Assembly: GCF_003952345.1 (NCBI RefSeq)
Contig: NZ_CP034433.1
Location: forward strand, 310,001-374,000
DNA: 64,000 nt
Direction of reading: 5' to 3'
DNA from: Iodobacter ciconiae
Lineage (GTDB): Bacteria > Pseudomonadota > Gammaproteobacteria > Burkholderiales > Chitinibacteraceae
Below are positions 40,381-48,487 of this stretch, piece by piece. Both the position numbers and the translations under genes were made by a program. Position 1 is the first letter of the stretch. Each line of letters opens with the position of its first letter. The notes under the pieces are model-generated. The model made no database searches. It was not told the DNA's origin and saw nothing but the letters and a program-made list of their open reading frames with translations.

Positions 40381-41043
40381 ATGCGTATTACCCTTCCTCT
40401 TATTCTTGTGTTAACGCTTTCAGCATGCGCCACCAATGATCTGGGGGAAAAGCGCGATTTAAATAAAACCGAGCTGGGCGCTTTGATTGGCGTGGTGGGT
40501 GGTGCTGTGGCAGGCGCGGCCATTAATCATAATAACCGTGGCAAAGGCGCATTGATTGGTGCTGTAGGTGGTGGTTTGGCTGGCGGTGGTATTGGTTACT
40601 ATATGGATAAGCAGGCGAAAGATTTTCAGCAGCAATTAGCGGCAGAGATTCAGCGAGGCGATATCACAGTAGAAAAAATGGCTGATCAATCCCTATTGGT
40701 AAGCATGACATCCAATACCGGCTTTGATACGAATTCCTCAGTACTTAAACCGGGCTATACCCCGACGCTGGATAAGATTGCCAAAATTGTGAATCAGTAT
40801 GGCAAAACCAGTATTTCGGTTGTGGGTCACACCGATGGCACCGGTAGCGTTGCGATTAATCAAAGTATTTCCGAGCGCCGTGCCCAGGCTGTATCTGATT
40901 ATTTTGTGAGCCGTAATGTAAATCCTATTCGTCTGGACGCTTCCGGAATGGGCAAGGCCGAGCCGCGAGCCAGTAATGATACCGAAGTGGGCCGCAGCTT
41001 GAATCGCCGGGTCGAGTTACGTATTGTGCCGGTTTCCGCATAG
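40381..41043 (+). CDS. OmpA-family outer membrane lipoprotein (YiaD-like)
   Basis: 220 aa. Signal peptide with lipobox 'LSAC' (Cys16). Residues ~30-80 are a glycine-zipper region (GALIGVVGGAVAGAAINH, GALIGAVGGGLAGGGIGYYMD). The C-terminal OmpA domain (~100-216) binds peptidoglycan: 'VVGHTDGTGSVAINQSISERRAQAV' and 'ASNDTEVGRSLNRRVEL'. The layout is that of E. coli YiaD. AAGGAG lies 6 nt before the ATG. A strong terminator follows, so it is a single-gene unit. Confidence 0.93.
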   Translation: MRITLPLILVLTLSACATNDLGEKRDLNKTELGALIGVVGGAVAGAAINHNNRGKGALIGAVGGGLAGGGIGYYMDKQAKDFQQQLAAEIQRGDITVEKMADQSLLVSMTSNTGFDTNSSVLKPGYTPTLDKIAKIVNQYGKTSISVVGHTDGTGSVAINQSISERRAQAVSDYFVSRNVNPIRLDASGMGKAEPRASNDTEVGRSLNRRVELRIVPVSA

Positions 41044-41071
41044 GGTTTAAGTTTTAGCCAGGTGTAATTAC

Positions 41072-41128
41072 AAAAGGGCAGCATTTCACTGAGAATGATT
41101 ATTTTTCTGTGAAATGCTGTGCCCTTTT
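41072..41128 (+). terminator. Terminator of the OmpA-like gene
   Basis: Long stem AAAAGGGCA-GCATTTCAC / GTGAAATGC-TG-TGCCCTTTT with a T-rich loop, 29 bp after the stop codon. Confidence 0.85.
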
Positions 41129-41246
41129 GGGCTTGGCTATTTTCATCTGCTGTTTGATCAGATCAGCGCTTACCTTTTAGCAACTTTGATTGTGAATTAG
41201 TCCATAGAACCGTACACTGCTGCCCTCTCTTACCGTGGGCGCTTTT

Positions 41247-41972
41247 ATGCTTTATTCGCTTCGTATGCTTTTGATGTCGGCACATTTTATTTTAGCTGGC
41301 ATGATAGGCATCCTGATTGGACTACGCCGCCCGTTTAATCCGGATAATAGCCGCCTGTGTGGCCGCCTCTATTCGCTGCCTGCCATGCGTATTCTTGGTT
41401 TTAAAGTCAATGCCGAGATAAAAAATTTACTGGAGCATGAGCGCTCCTGCGTGATTATCGCCAATCATCAGTCCAATTATGATCTCTTTGTTTTTGGTGG
41501 CGTTGTGCCAGCACGCACGGTGACCATTGGTAAAAAAAGCTTGAAATGGATTCCTTTTTTTGGCCAGCTATTCTGGCTGGCAGGCAATGTACTGATTGAT
41601 CGCGGTAATTCGCAGCGGGCTAAAAAAGCCATGCTGGCGACAACTGATACCCTGCAGCATAAAGATACGTCAATTTGGGTTTTTGTTGAGGGAACACGTA
41701 ATAAAGGCCGTGGTTTATTACCATTTAAAAAAGGTGCTTTTCAAATGGCAATTAATGCCGGTGTGCCTATTTTGCCGGTTTGCGTCAGTACTTATAGTAA
41801 TCATATGCGGCTTAATCATTGGAATGGTACGGATATATTGATGAAATCGCTGGCCCCTATTCCGACTAAGGGCTTAACGCAGGATGATTTGCCCGCGCTG
41901 ATTGAGCAGTGCCGTAATCAAATGCAAGCGTGTATTCGGGAGATGGATGAGCAATTAGTGCAAGGTCGTTAA
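41247..41972 (+). CDS. plsC: 1-acyl-sn-glycerol-3-phosphate acyltransferase PlsC
   Basis: Makes phosphatidic acid at the inner membrane. 241 aa from ATG 41247 (MLYSLRMLL, as in E. coli PlsC MLYIFRL); a GTG at 41235 is possible. One N-terminal membrane helix, then the acyltransferase motifs 'IIANHQSNYDLFVFGG' (NHQSxxD variant of HX4D), 'GNVLIDRGNS', 'FVEGTRNKGRG' and 'VPILPVCVST'. The last 18 bp overlap the end of a dead hydrolase gene on the other strand. Confidence 0.96.
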   Translation: MLYSLRMLLMSAHFILAGMIGILIGLRRPFNPDNSRLCGRLYSLPAMRILGFKVNAEIKNLLEHERSCVIIANHQSNYDLFVFGGVVPARTVTIGKKSLKWIPFFGQLFWLAGNVLIDRGNSQRAKKAMLATTDTLQHKDTSIWVFVEGTRNKGRGLLPFKKGAFQMAINAGVPILPVCVSTYSNHMRLNHWNGTDILMKSLAPIPTKGLTQDDLPALIEQCRNQMQACIREMDEQLVQGR

Positions 41973-42287
41973 ATATTGCTCTATCTGTTTTAATTCCCAA
42001 TTGCCATTGTCCAGCGGTAAATTATGCCCTGCCTGTGTGTGAACAAAGCAGGGCACTTGCCATTGTTGTGCCAGCATTTGCGAGCAGGCCGGGTTGACCA
42101 GCTTATCCTTTGCTCAGGATCAGAGTAAAAGGGGAATCTCTGGTTTGTATGCGCGATAACTGATAGCTGCGGCCAATTGGCGCAACATACTAATACTGGA
42201 AACTGGATATTGTTGGTGAAATTGAATCCATTGCTCTAATGCTTCGGGTGGTTTTGTGCTGCAAACCATGACCGAATGGGCTGCCAT
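41955..42287 (-). pseudogene. Alpha/beta-hydrolase fragment with in-frame stops
   Basis: A single frame of 111 codons begins MAAHSVMVCSTKPPEALEQW, runs through 'VSSISMLRQLAAA...YKPEIPLLL', then two TGA codons two apart (within 'LLL*S*AKDKLVNP'), then 'CSQMLAQQWQVPCFVHTQAGHNLPLDN'. The pattern (aspartate-type D-KLV-P, then catalytic-type GH near the end) is the C-terminal half of an alpha/beta hydrolase. The nucleophile half is absent. A decayed gene remnant; the closest family cannot be told by eye. Confidence 0.6.
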
Positions 42288-42343
42288 TTATCATGATTGC
42301 CGCATCCGGCATGATGGGCTGGTGGAAGATGTGCTGCTGGGGG

Positions 42344-42628
42344 TTAAGCGTGAGTCATTAAACTAATTTTACGGCCTGCATGACTAGCCAGAGTCACCAG
42401 CATATCCAAGCTAAATTTTTCCCATTTGCCACGCATTAAGTCAGAAATACGCGCTTGGCTTACCCCGAGCGCGGCGGCAGCTTGTTGCTGCGTCCAGTTT
42501 TTTTCTTGCAAAGTCTGGCGTAGTTCATTCATTAAGCCACTACGCAGGCCTAATAAAGTGGATTCTTCCGGGCTAACGCCTAGATCGGCAAAGACATTGC
42601 CGCTGGATTCAATGATCTGTTCGTTCAT
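42344..42628 (-). CDS. XRE-family antitoxin (HigA-like)
   Basis: 94 aa. Residues ~38-90 form an HTH: 'KNWTQQQAAAALGVSQARISDLMRGK' followed by 'FSLDMLVTLASHAGRKISL'. This matches the HTH_37/HigA-like antitoxins paired with Gp49/HigB-type toxins. Its ATG overlaps the stop of the toxin frame by the usual ATGA. The antitoxin appears intact although the toxin is broken. Confidence 0.88.
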   Translation of the reverse strand: MNEQIIESSGNVFADLGVSPEESTLLGLRSGLMNELRQTLQEKNWTQQQAAAALGVSQARISDLMRGKWEKFSLDMLVTLASHAGRKISLMTHA

Positions 42629-42932
42629 GATGTAATCTCCTGGTAGCTGCGGGTTTTCTGAGTCTTTTTTTGAAAGGCATGCAATACATAAATTGCATCG
42701 GCTAGCTTAGCAACATACAAAACACGCCACTCACCTTGCTCGTGGATACGAATCTCATAGACACACCACCAACGTTAAGCATGGGCTTAAAGTCGGAGGG
42801 CATCTGTCCACGTTGCACCGCATCCAATTCCAAACCAACGCCCCGCCGGGCCTCTAGTGGAAAGCTGCGCAAGTCATCCAGACTGCTACCAACAAAGCGG
42901 AGTGTTTTTATTTGGTGGTTATATAAGTACAT
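42625..42932 (-). pseudogene. RelE/HigB-like (Gp49) toxin, frameshifted
   Basis: The start frame gives 'KTLRFVGSSLDDLRSFPLEARRGVGLELDAVQRGQMPSDFKPM', typical of Gp49/HigB toxins, and then loses homology near 42765. A different frame continues with 'YEIRIHEQGEWRVLYVAKL' and 'IYVLHAFQKKTQKT' and ends at TGA 42627-42625 on the antitoxin start. Two extra bases (TC between GGTGTG and TATGAG) explain the break. The lost part carries the C-terminal strand essential in this family, so the toxin is predicted dead. Confidence 0.85.
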
Positions 42933-43244
42933 ATATAGCTTGGCAAGGTATCTGTTCTATCTGGCTATCTAAGGCTGCATTATAAATATGGAATTTATAG
43001 AACGATCATTCTATAAGGGTATGATGACCTGGTAGAGGTGGTTAAGCTCAATGGGCTTATTGCGGATTAGGGGCACTCTTACGGTTTTGAGTTTTATACA
43101 AAATATTTAAGTTTATGTAAGCAGATATACCATAATGCTTACATTGCGGGGGTAATTGATTAGCAAAATACAAGTAAATGAGTTGAATTAAAAAAAAGCG
43201 GTGATAGGGCTTCGTGTAATATTTTCGATTGTCAGGCATCAGGC
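42933..43244. other. Intergenic upstream of the second T6SS module
   Basis: About 310 bp, AT-rich. Apart from the toxin promoter region no feature is supported. A 60-codon minus-strand frame at 43057-43239 has no recognisable content. Confidence 0.35.
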
Positions 43245-43499
43245 ATGCTCATAAAAGCTAGCCAGCACAATATGGAAGGCTCCGGTAATGGCAGCTCTAA
43301 GATTCCAAAGAACGAAAGTAAAACAGATGAGGACTTTTTAATCGTTAGTCGCTCTGGTAAAGCTATTGCTGAGGTAAAGCACTAAATACAGGATGATATT
43401 TTGTTAGAAAGTGGCAGCATGGATGCCAAAGGGGCTACCAGCCACCTGGCAGGTAAAGCGATTGAGTCAATCAACCCTAAACTCACACGGAAAAAATAA
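43245..43499 (+). pseudogene. Decayed ORF upstream of the Tle gene (internal TAA)
   Basis: One frame from ATG 43245 (open from 43191) runs 46 codons ('DFLIVSRSGKAIAEVKH'), meets TAA at 43383, and continues in the same frame for 37 codons ('DDILLESGSMDAKGATSHLAGKAIESINPKL') to TAA at 43497. The last stop overlaps the next ATG (TAATG), the spacing of coupled T6SS cargo genes. TAA would be one transition from CAA. No family recognised; it could be the end of an adaptor or spike gene. Confidence 0.5.
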
Positions 43500-45205
43500 T
43501 GACAAATCAAGCTGTTGATTCTAAAGCGGTACGCCGTTTGCCCTTACAGTTTGATGATAAGGGCGAGCCGATGTTTAGTTCCGTAAAAAGCCCTGAGGAT
43601 TTTAAGCTTAGTGCGCTGGTCATTCGCCCCCCGCATACTGTTATTCCTATTATTTTTGTGCCGGGGATTATGGGGACAAATATACGAATGGCAGAAGAAA
43701 AAAAGGATGCATGGGCCCCTCCAAACAGCGCATTGTCAGGGCTGGGTCAAGCTTTAAAACGTAGCGTTCAAAAACCGGAACAAAGGCAAGTTCAATTTGA
43801 TCCAAACAATACAGAAGTGAATCCGGATGGGCCCTGTAGTATCCCCGGCAATTTTTTTATGCTCACCGAAAAAGAAGCTAAAAAACGGGGCTGGGGGGCG
43901 CTACACGCAGATAGCTATCATGAAACACTACAGCAATTAGAAATCAGCCTGAACGAGCAATATAGCAAGCCGGGCCGCAGCAAAGAAGATGGTAATCATT
44001 TGCTGGAAGAAATTGGCCTTTTAACCCAGCTTGGCGCAGCCGATAGCTCCTCTACAGACAAACCGGATTATAAAAAAGCCGCTGCCAAAGCCGCTGCTGC
44101 ATGGGGTGAAACCCCTCCTGCACTTAGCCCTGCAGAAGTAGATAAATTAGACGATTATTACTACCCCGTATGGGCATGTGGCTATAACTGGCTGCAAAGC
44201 AATAAGGTATCTGGCGAGCATTTGCTCAAGCGTATTAATGAAGTTATTAAATTTTATAATGACAGCCAGTACTTCGAGTGCAGCAAAGTCATATTGCTGA
44301 CCCATTCAATGGGCGGCTTTGTTGCCCGTAGTGCTGCGCAGCAAGATCCCAGCAAAATTTTGGGTATTGTGCACGGCGTGCAGCCCGTTGGCGGTGCGCC
44401 CGTGGTTTACCGGCGTTTTAGGGCGGGTACTGAAGTAGATGGTTTTTTTGATATTGCAGGCGCTGCCGCCGCTGCAATTATTGGCTGGAGTGCTGCAGAC
44501 GTCACCCCCGCCCTGTCTTGCGCCCCCGGCCCATTAGAGCTATTGCCAAATACTGCTTACCCGAAAGGCTGGTTGAAAATAATTCAAAAAACTGGCGGCG
44601 AAGAAAGAATCATAAAGCAGCTGCCCGAATCAGATCCCTATGAAGAAATCTATAGCAAAACCACGGACGATTGCTGGTGGGGGATGGTTGATCCGTCATT
44701 AATTGACCCGGCAAATACTATTAAATCTGTAATGCCACCACTAAAAGCTTATAAAGTGGCATTAAATATGGCAGAACAATTTCACGCAAATTTAGAACTT
44801 TCGGCTCATGAAAAAACTTATGGTTACTATGGTATTGATAATAATAAATTTCTAACCTTTGGCAGCGTCAGTTGGGATACTAAAAACAAAATCTCGACTG
44901 AAAACGAATCTGCTCTATTTGTGGCAAAAGACCAATGGCGCAATACCACAGGTAAAGCAGATGTAGCCCTTGATGCTGAAAACACCCTGCATTTTAAATT
45001 AAGAAATGAGAGAGACCAGGGCGGCGACGGCACAGTGCCTTTAGTCTCAGGCGCGGCTCTGGAAAAATTAATTCCTGCTCCGCAAATGGTTTTCAAGATG
45101 AAAGGCTTTGATCATCAGAATAGTTATAAAAATCGATTTGCAATGCAATCTACAATATACAGTATCGCCAAGTTGGTTCAGCTTGCGGAGCCTGCCACAC
45201 CATGA
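43499..45205 (+). CDS. T6SS phospholipase effector, Tle-type alpha/beta hydrolase
   Basis: 568 aa, no signal peptide. The core begins 'TVIPIIFVPGIMGTNIR' (oxyanion strand), the nucleophile elbow is 'LLTHSMGGFVARSA' (GxSxG-like H-S-M-G-G, Ser270), and the C-terminus has 'GGDGTVPLVSGAA' (acid) and 'KGFDHQNSYKNR' (base). This layout is shared by Tle3/Tle4-type lipases injected into rival periplasms. The following gene overlaps by ATGA and encodes a Tli4-like protein, which favours a Tle4-like assignment. Exact Tle class is uncertain. No vgrG or paar gene is adjacent, though a decayed ORF is directly upstream. Confidence 0.82.
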   Translation: MTNQAVDSKAVRRLPLQFDDKGEPMFSSVKSPEDFKLSALVIRPPHTVIPIIFVPGIMGTNIRMAEEKKDAWAPPNSALSGLGQALKRSVQKPEQRQVQFDPNNTEVNPDGPCSIPGNFFMLTEKEAKKRGWGALHADSYHETLQQLEISLNEQYSKPGRSKEDGNHLLEEIGLLTQLGAADSSSTDKPDYKKAAAKAAAAWGETPPALSPAEVDKLDDYYYPVWACGYNWLQSNKVSGEHLLKRINEVIKFYNDSQYFECSKVILLTHSMGGFVARSAAQQDPSKILGIVHGVQPVGGAPVVYRRFRAGTEVDGFFDIAGAAAAAIIGWSAADVTPALSCAPGPLELLPNTAYPKGWLKIIQKTGGEERIIKQLPESDPYEEIYSKTTDDCWWGMVDPSLIDPANTIKSVMPPLKAYKVALNMAEQFHANLELSAHEKTYGYYGIDNNKFLTFGSVSWDTKNKISTENESALFVAKDQWRNTTGKADVALDAENTLHFKLRNERDQGGDGTVPLVSGAALEKLIPAPQMVFKMKGFDHQNSYKNRFAMQSTIYSIAKLVQLAEPATP

Positions 45206-46209
45206 AAAAACGATCATTACAAAAAGCCACCATCGTTATTACTAGCTTATTTGCATTAATAGCAAATACTTATGCAGCGGAGCAAACCATGTTTGAGAAA
45301 ACAAAAACCTACTGTTTTGGGCGTTATTTGGTGAACATGCCAGCAGAGGTAGAGTTGAAAAATTTTGGAAATAAATATTATGCAACAATAATTGAATTAG
45401 GCACAGGAAGAGAGGCTTTCAAAAAAGCAATTACTGAAAAAACAGAGTTATTAAAAAATGAAACATGGAAAGGAGGATTTAAATACTCAAGCTCAGAATT
45501 TGACGGTAATGAAGATCAAAGAATATTGATATCCAAAGCAAATTTATATGGCGACATAGCATATGGAATTGACACATTTAAAATAATGCCCTCCAACAAA
45601 CCAGGAGCAGGTCGCTATTTTTACACATCGGGGAAAGGGTACGATGATATTCGCATTAACGAAATTATATCTCAATATAAATTATTTTTAAGCCAAGTCC
45701 GCTACCGCCCCCAAAATGAAATCCCTAAAGAACCCGGTTTTTGTTTTGAAAATGGCTTTGTGGCTAATGATGGGAAAACACCACAAGTAGAAGCAGCGAG
45801 TTTATATTTTGTTTTAAAAAATCACCCCTACGTTAAAATACGTATTTCTAGCGATGTTTACTTCAAACAATATAAAACATTGTTAGAGAGAATAGATGAA
45901 TCAGGTATAAGAAAACAGTTTTTAAACAAAATAAAAACAGTTAAGAAAGGCCCTCGTGAAGTGAACTCTTTAAAAGGGGAGGAATCACTAAACATAGCGC
46001 CTTCTGATGATGAAACAGGAGTGATTCATGCCTTTGTTTGGGAGACTTTAGGTGAAGTTGGCAATCCACTATTACCGAGCATTCACTTAGAGGTGAATAC
46101 TGGAGAGGCTGGAGCAGGGCAGCACTTTCCATCTACTTTAAGTAACCAAGAGGCAATAGCTCTGTACGAAGCAATTGTTAAAACAATTCGCATTCGTCCA
46201 ATAAACTAA
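45202..46209 (+). CDS. Tli4-like immunity protein, periplasmic
   Basis: 335 aa with a cleavable signal peptide (residues 1-25, ...LIANTYAAEQ). 'TYCFGRYLVNMPAEVEL', 'EIPKEPGFCFENGFVAND' and 'LSNQEAIALYEAIVKTIRIRP' are the Tli4-family blocks, shared in order with the lipoprotein at 1834-3222. Translational overlap with the lipase gene (45202-45205) makes it the cognate protector. AT-rich compared with the lipase gene, as is common for immunity genes. Confidence 0.8.
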   Translation: MKKRSLQKATIVITSLFALIANTYAAEQTMFEKTKTYCFGRYLVNMPAEVELKNFGNKYYATIIELGTGREAFKKAITEKTELLKNETWKGGFKYSSSEFDGNEDQRILISKANLYGDIAYGIDTFKIMPSNKPGAGRYFYTSGKGYDDIRINEIISQYKLFLSQVRYRPQNEIPKEPGFCFENGFVANDGKTPQVEAASLYFVLKNHPYVKIRISSDVYFKQYKTLLERIDESGIRKQFLNKIKTVKKGPREVNSLKGEESLNIAPSDDETGVIHAFVWETLGEVGNPLLPSIHLEVNTGEAGAGQHFPSTLSNQEAIALYEAIVKTIRIRPIN

Positions 46210-46391
46210 TATTAGTTACTGATGTTATTTGGCACTCTATTTTATCGAAATAAAGTGAGGCGCTTGTGATTGGTAGTAGGCCGGAAGCGTAAATCTAAAC
46301 CTGAATTTTCTACTCTTGCCCCCTGTGTCAGGATAGTTGAGATACTCCCTTTTCAGGGATTCCAACTTATTTAGGGGGCTGGTTACTTATC

Positions 46392-46685
46392 ATGTCGCGT
46401 ATTCCCAAGGCTCGTAAAGATGCCATTTTAAGCAAAATGCTTGCTCCTTACCCGGTCAGCATCCGGCAGTTGGCACTGCAAGAAAACCTCTCCGAAGCCA
46501 CGTTGTACAATTGGAGAAATCAACTTCGCCAGGAGGGCCGCCCCGTGCCCGAACATCATCGGGGTCCTGAATACTGGTCTGCTCAAACCCGCTTTGCCAT
46601 GGTCATTGAAACGATTGCCATGTCAGAAATAGAGCTGAGTGAATATTGTCGTGCCAAGGGTTTATTCCCGGAGCAAGTTAAGTAA
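46392..46685 (+). CDS. IS transposase HTH subunit (OrfA-like)
   Basis: 97 aa. 'PVSIRQLALQENLSEATLYNWRNQLRQEG' is a homeodomain-like HTH of IS transposases. The C-terminal 'IAMSEIELSEYCRAKGLFPEQV' is the usual next block in longer homologues, which then continue; here the frame stops at TAA 46683-46685, overlapping the next ATG. Confidence 0.75.
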   Translation: MSRIPKARKDAILSKMLAPYPVSIRQLALQENLSEATLYNWRNQLRQEGRPVPEHHRGPEYWSAQTRFAMVIETIAMSEIELSEYCRAKGLFPEQVK

Positions 46686-47080
46686 TGGCGCGATCTCTCT
46701 ATTCAGAACAAGAAATGGGGATGCTGCGCATTCTGACCGACCGTGGCACGGAGTATTGCGGTAAAGCCGAAACACATGATTACCAGCTGTATTTGGCGAT
46801 CAATGAAATTGAGCACACCAAAACTAAAGTGCGGCATCCACAAACGAGCTGCATTTGCGAGCGCGTCCATAAAACGATTCTGCAAGAGTTTTACCAAGTG
46901 ACCTTCAGGCGTAAGCTGTATCAGTCACTGGATGAGCTGCAAACGGATCTGGACGCATGGCCGGACTACTACAACCACCAACGTACGCATGAAGGGAAAA
47001 TGTGCTGCGGCAGGACACCGCTGCAGATGTTGTTAGAAGGCAAATCGCTCTGGAAGGAGAAGGTCGACAATCTAAACTGA
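46685..47080 (+). pseudogene. Truncated DDE integrase-type transposase, C-terminal part
   Basis: 131 aa. Contains 'LRILTDRGTEYCGK' with the second catalytic Asp, 'VRHPQTSCICERVHKTILQEFY' with the catalytic Glu and 'YYNHQRTHEGKMCCGRTP', typical of IS481/IS3 integrases. The HTH and the first catalytic Asp are missing, so it cannot be active. The first residues (MARSLYSEQEMGM) may be junction sequence. Confidence 0.78.
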
Positions 47081-47123
47081 TCTGACAATCCGGCACCAAT
47101 CAAAATGGGGACTGTCAGATCAG

Positions 47124-47735
47124 GTCTGAACTTCTACAGCTTACAACGATGCACTACCCGTATGGAGCTACCCCGTTACCGCTCACGCCGAATATCTCGC
47201 CAAAATCATCGACACCACGCTAAAGCAAGCTGCTGTCCCAGCGTTGTCTGACGAGCAAAGAGCGTAAAAAAGCCAGTATTATCTGGCTGCCGATACGCTC
47301 TAAGCCATGTACACCCCCAAAAAAAACAAGTACGGGGGATCGGGTTCCTGACTGCCCATACTGATGCTGTAGAGAGGAAAACTGACATTTGTATTTTTGA
47401 CTTCACCATGCTGCTGCAAATGGATGGTATCACCCGCTTGCAGGGTGATTTCTTCCTGCTCAATCAATTCTGGTAATTGCAGCATGATTTACTCATGGAG
47501 GCACAGGCTGGTTTGATAGTAAGTGAAGGCTTTGTTTTATGCTGCTTTTAACGTGAAATCCGCTTGTGTTTTGTGGCTTTTGTGTGTGGCTGCGGCTGAA
47601 GCTTCTGGCCGCTCTCTTTTATATTAATAAGTGCCGGAAAGTGGTTAATCCAGATGCACTGTGCGTGCAGGATGAGGGCGCAGCTAAGGCTGGGCACTCA
47701 TCGGCAGGCTTTGGGGTTGGGGCAGTTTTTTGATT
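47124..47735. other. Scarred region between IS remnant and ABC permease gene
   Basis: About 610 bp. 47139-47267 reads as an open stretch ending in a stop ('AYNDALPVWSYPVTAHAEYLAKIIDTTLKQA') with no start, which looks like the C-terminus of a lost gene. On the minus strand a 61-codon frame (47485-47300) has no ribosome site. No ATPase gene is present although one would be expected after the permease. Confidence 0.4.
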
Positions 47736-48404
47736 TTATCTGATATACATCCTGTTAAGTCTTTCTTCCAGTTTTCTTTGTACGCTTTCAAACGAGGCAC
47801 TGAGCGCCCAGTAAATAGCGGCTGCAGCCAGATAAAGCGGAAATGGCTGGAAAGTGGTTGCAATCACTTCCTTACTTGCCAGCATTAGCTCACTGACAGA
47901 GATCACAGAGACTAATGAGGTATCTTTAATTAAACTAATCAGGCTGTTGGAAAGGCTGGGTACCGCCAGACGTAAGGCTTGTGGTGCAACTACATAACGC
48001 AGTGTCTGGCTATTTGTCAGGCCCAGGCTTTTACCCGCATCCCACTGGCCCTGGGTAATCCCATTGATCGCACCGCGTAGCGTTTCAGATAAATACGCGC
48101 CTACATTTAGGCTAAGTGCCAATACGCCTGCGGTGAGTGGCTCAAATTGAAGCCCGATACTGGGCAGGCCAAAGTAAATTACAAAAAGCTGCACCAAAAG
48201 TGGTGTGCCACGGATGCAGCTTACATATACAGCACTGATTTGCGACAGTACTGGTATTTTGCGCAGCCGGATAACGACCACCAGTGCGGCGATTAATAAC
48301 CCGCCAAGCATCGATGCAAGGGCTAAAAACAGCGTATAGCCAGCGCCCTGCAGCAAGATCGGAAAAGCATCTTTAAGTAGCTGAAATAAACCGGATAAAT
48401 CCAT
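47736..48404 (-). CDS. Polar amino acid ABC transporter permease
   Basis: 222 aa, five membrane helices. The His/Glu/Gln/Arg/opine permease signature is present: 'VYVSCIRGTPLLVQLFVIYFG', and the EAA loop 'WDAGKSLGLTNSQTLRYVVAPQALRLAVP'. It lies 83 bp after the binding-protein gene, with a terminator-like hairpin in between that would lower its expression relative to the binding protein. No ATP-binding subunit follows in the window. Confidence 0.93.
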   Translation of the reverse strand: MDLSGLFQLLKDAFPILLQGAGYTLFLALASMLGGLLIAALVVVIRLRKIPVLSQISAVYVSCIRGTPLLVQLFVIYFGLPSIGLQFEPLTAGVLALSLNVGAYLSETLRGAINGITQGQWDAGKSLGLTNSQTLRYVVAPQALRLAVPSLSNSLISLIKDTSLVSVISVSELMLASKEVIATTFQPFPLYLAAAAIYWALSASFESVQRKLEERLNRMYIR

Positions 48405-48424
48405 TCATGGCTCCAAAAATAAAA

Positions 48425-48445
48425 GCCCCCGTTATGGCTGGGGGC
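48425..48445 (-). terminator. Intra-operon attenuator between binding protein and permease
   Basis: GCCCCC / GGGGGC stem with a 9-nt loop, followed leftwards by TTTTATTTTT. A second hairpin, GCGGCTT / AAGCCGC at 48464-48479, overlaps the binding-protein stop. Confidence 0.75.
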
Positions 48446-48487
48446 ATGGGTGCTGCTAATCAGGCGGCTTTGAAGCCGCGTAATCTT

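Larger units (their letters stand above)
46326..47087 (+). mobile_element. Internally deleted insertion sequence with intact ends
   Basis: Left end TGTCAGGATAGTTGAGAT (46326-46343) and right end, read inverted, TGTCAGATCAGTTTAGAT (47070-47087): 14 of 18 matches. Inside are an HTH gene and the C-terminal part of a DDE integrase. At 762 bp it is far shorter than a full IS of this type. The region between HTH and the second catalytic Asp is missing. A further end-like sequence (TGTCAGATCAGG) begins at 47113. Confidence 0.72.

Noticed and set aside
42269..42364. 31-codon plus-strand ORF (MTEWAAIYHDCRIRHDG...)
   Set aside because: Slightly phage-lysis-gene-like, but too short, without a ribosome site and partly antisense to the hydrolase remnant.
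43057..43239. 60-codon minus-strand ORF
   Set aside because: No ribosome site, AT-rich, no family resemblance.
47300..47485. 61-codon minus-strand ORF
   Set aside because: No ribosome site and no recognised domain; lies in a scarred region. Only noted in the region entry.
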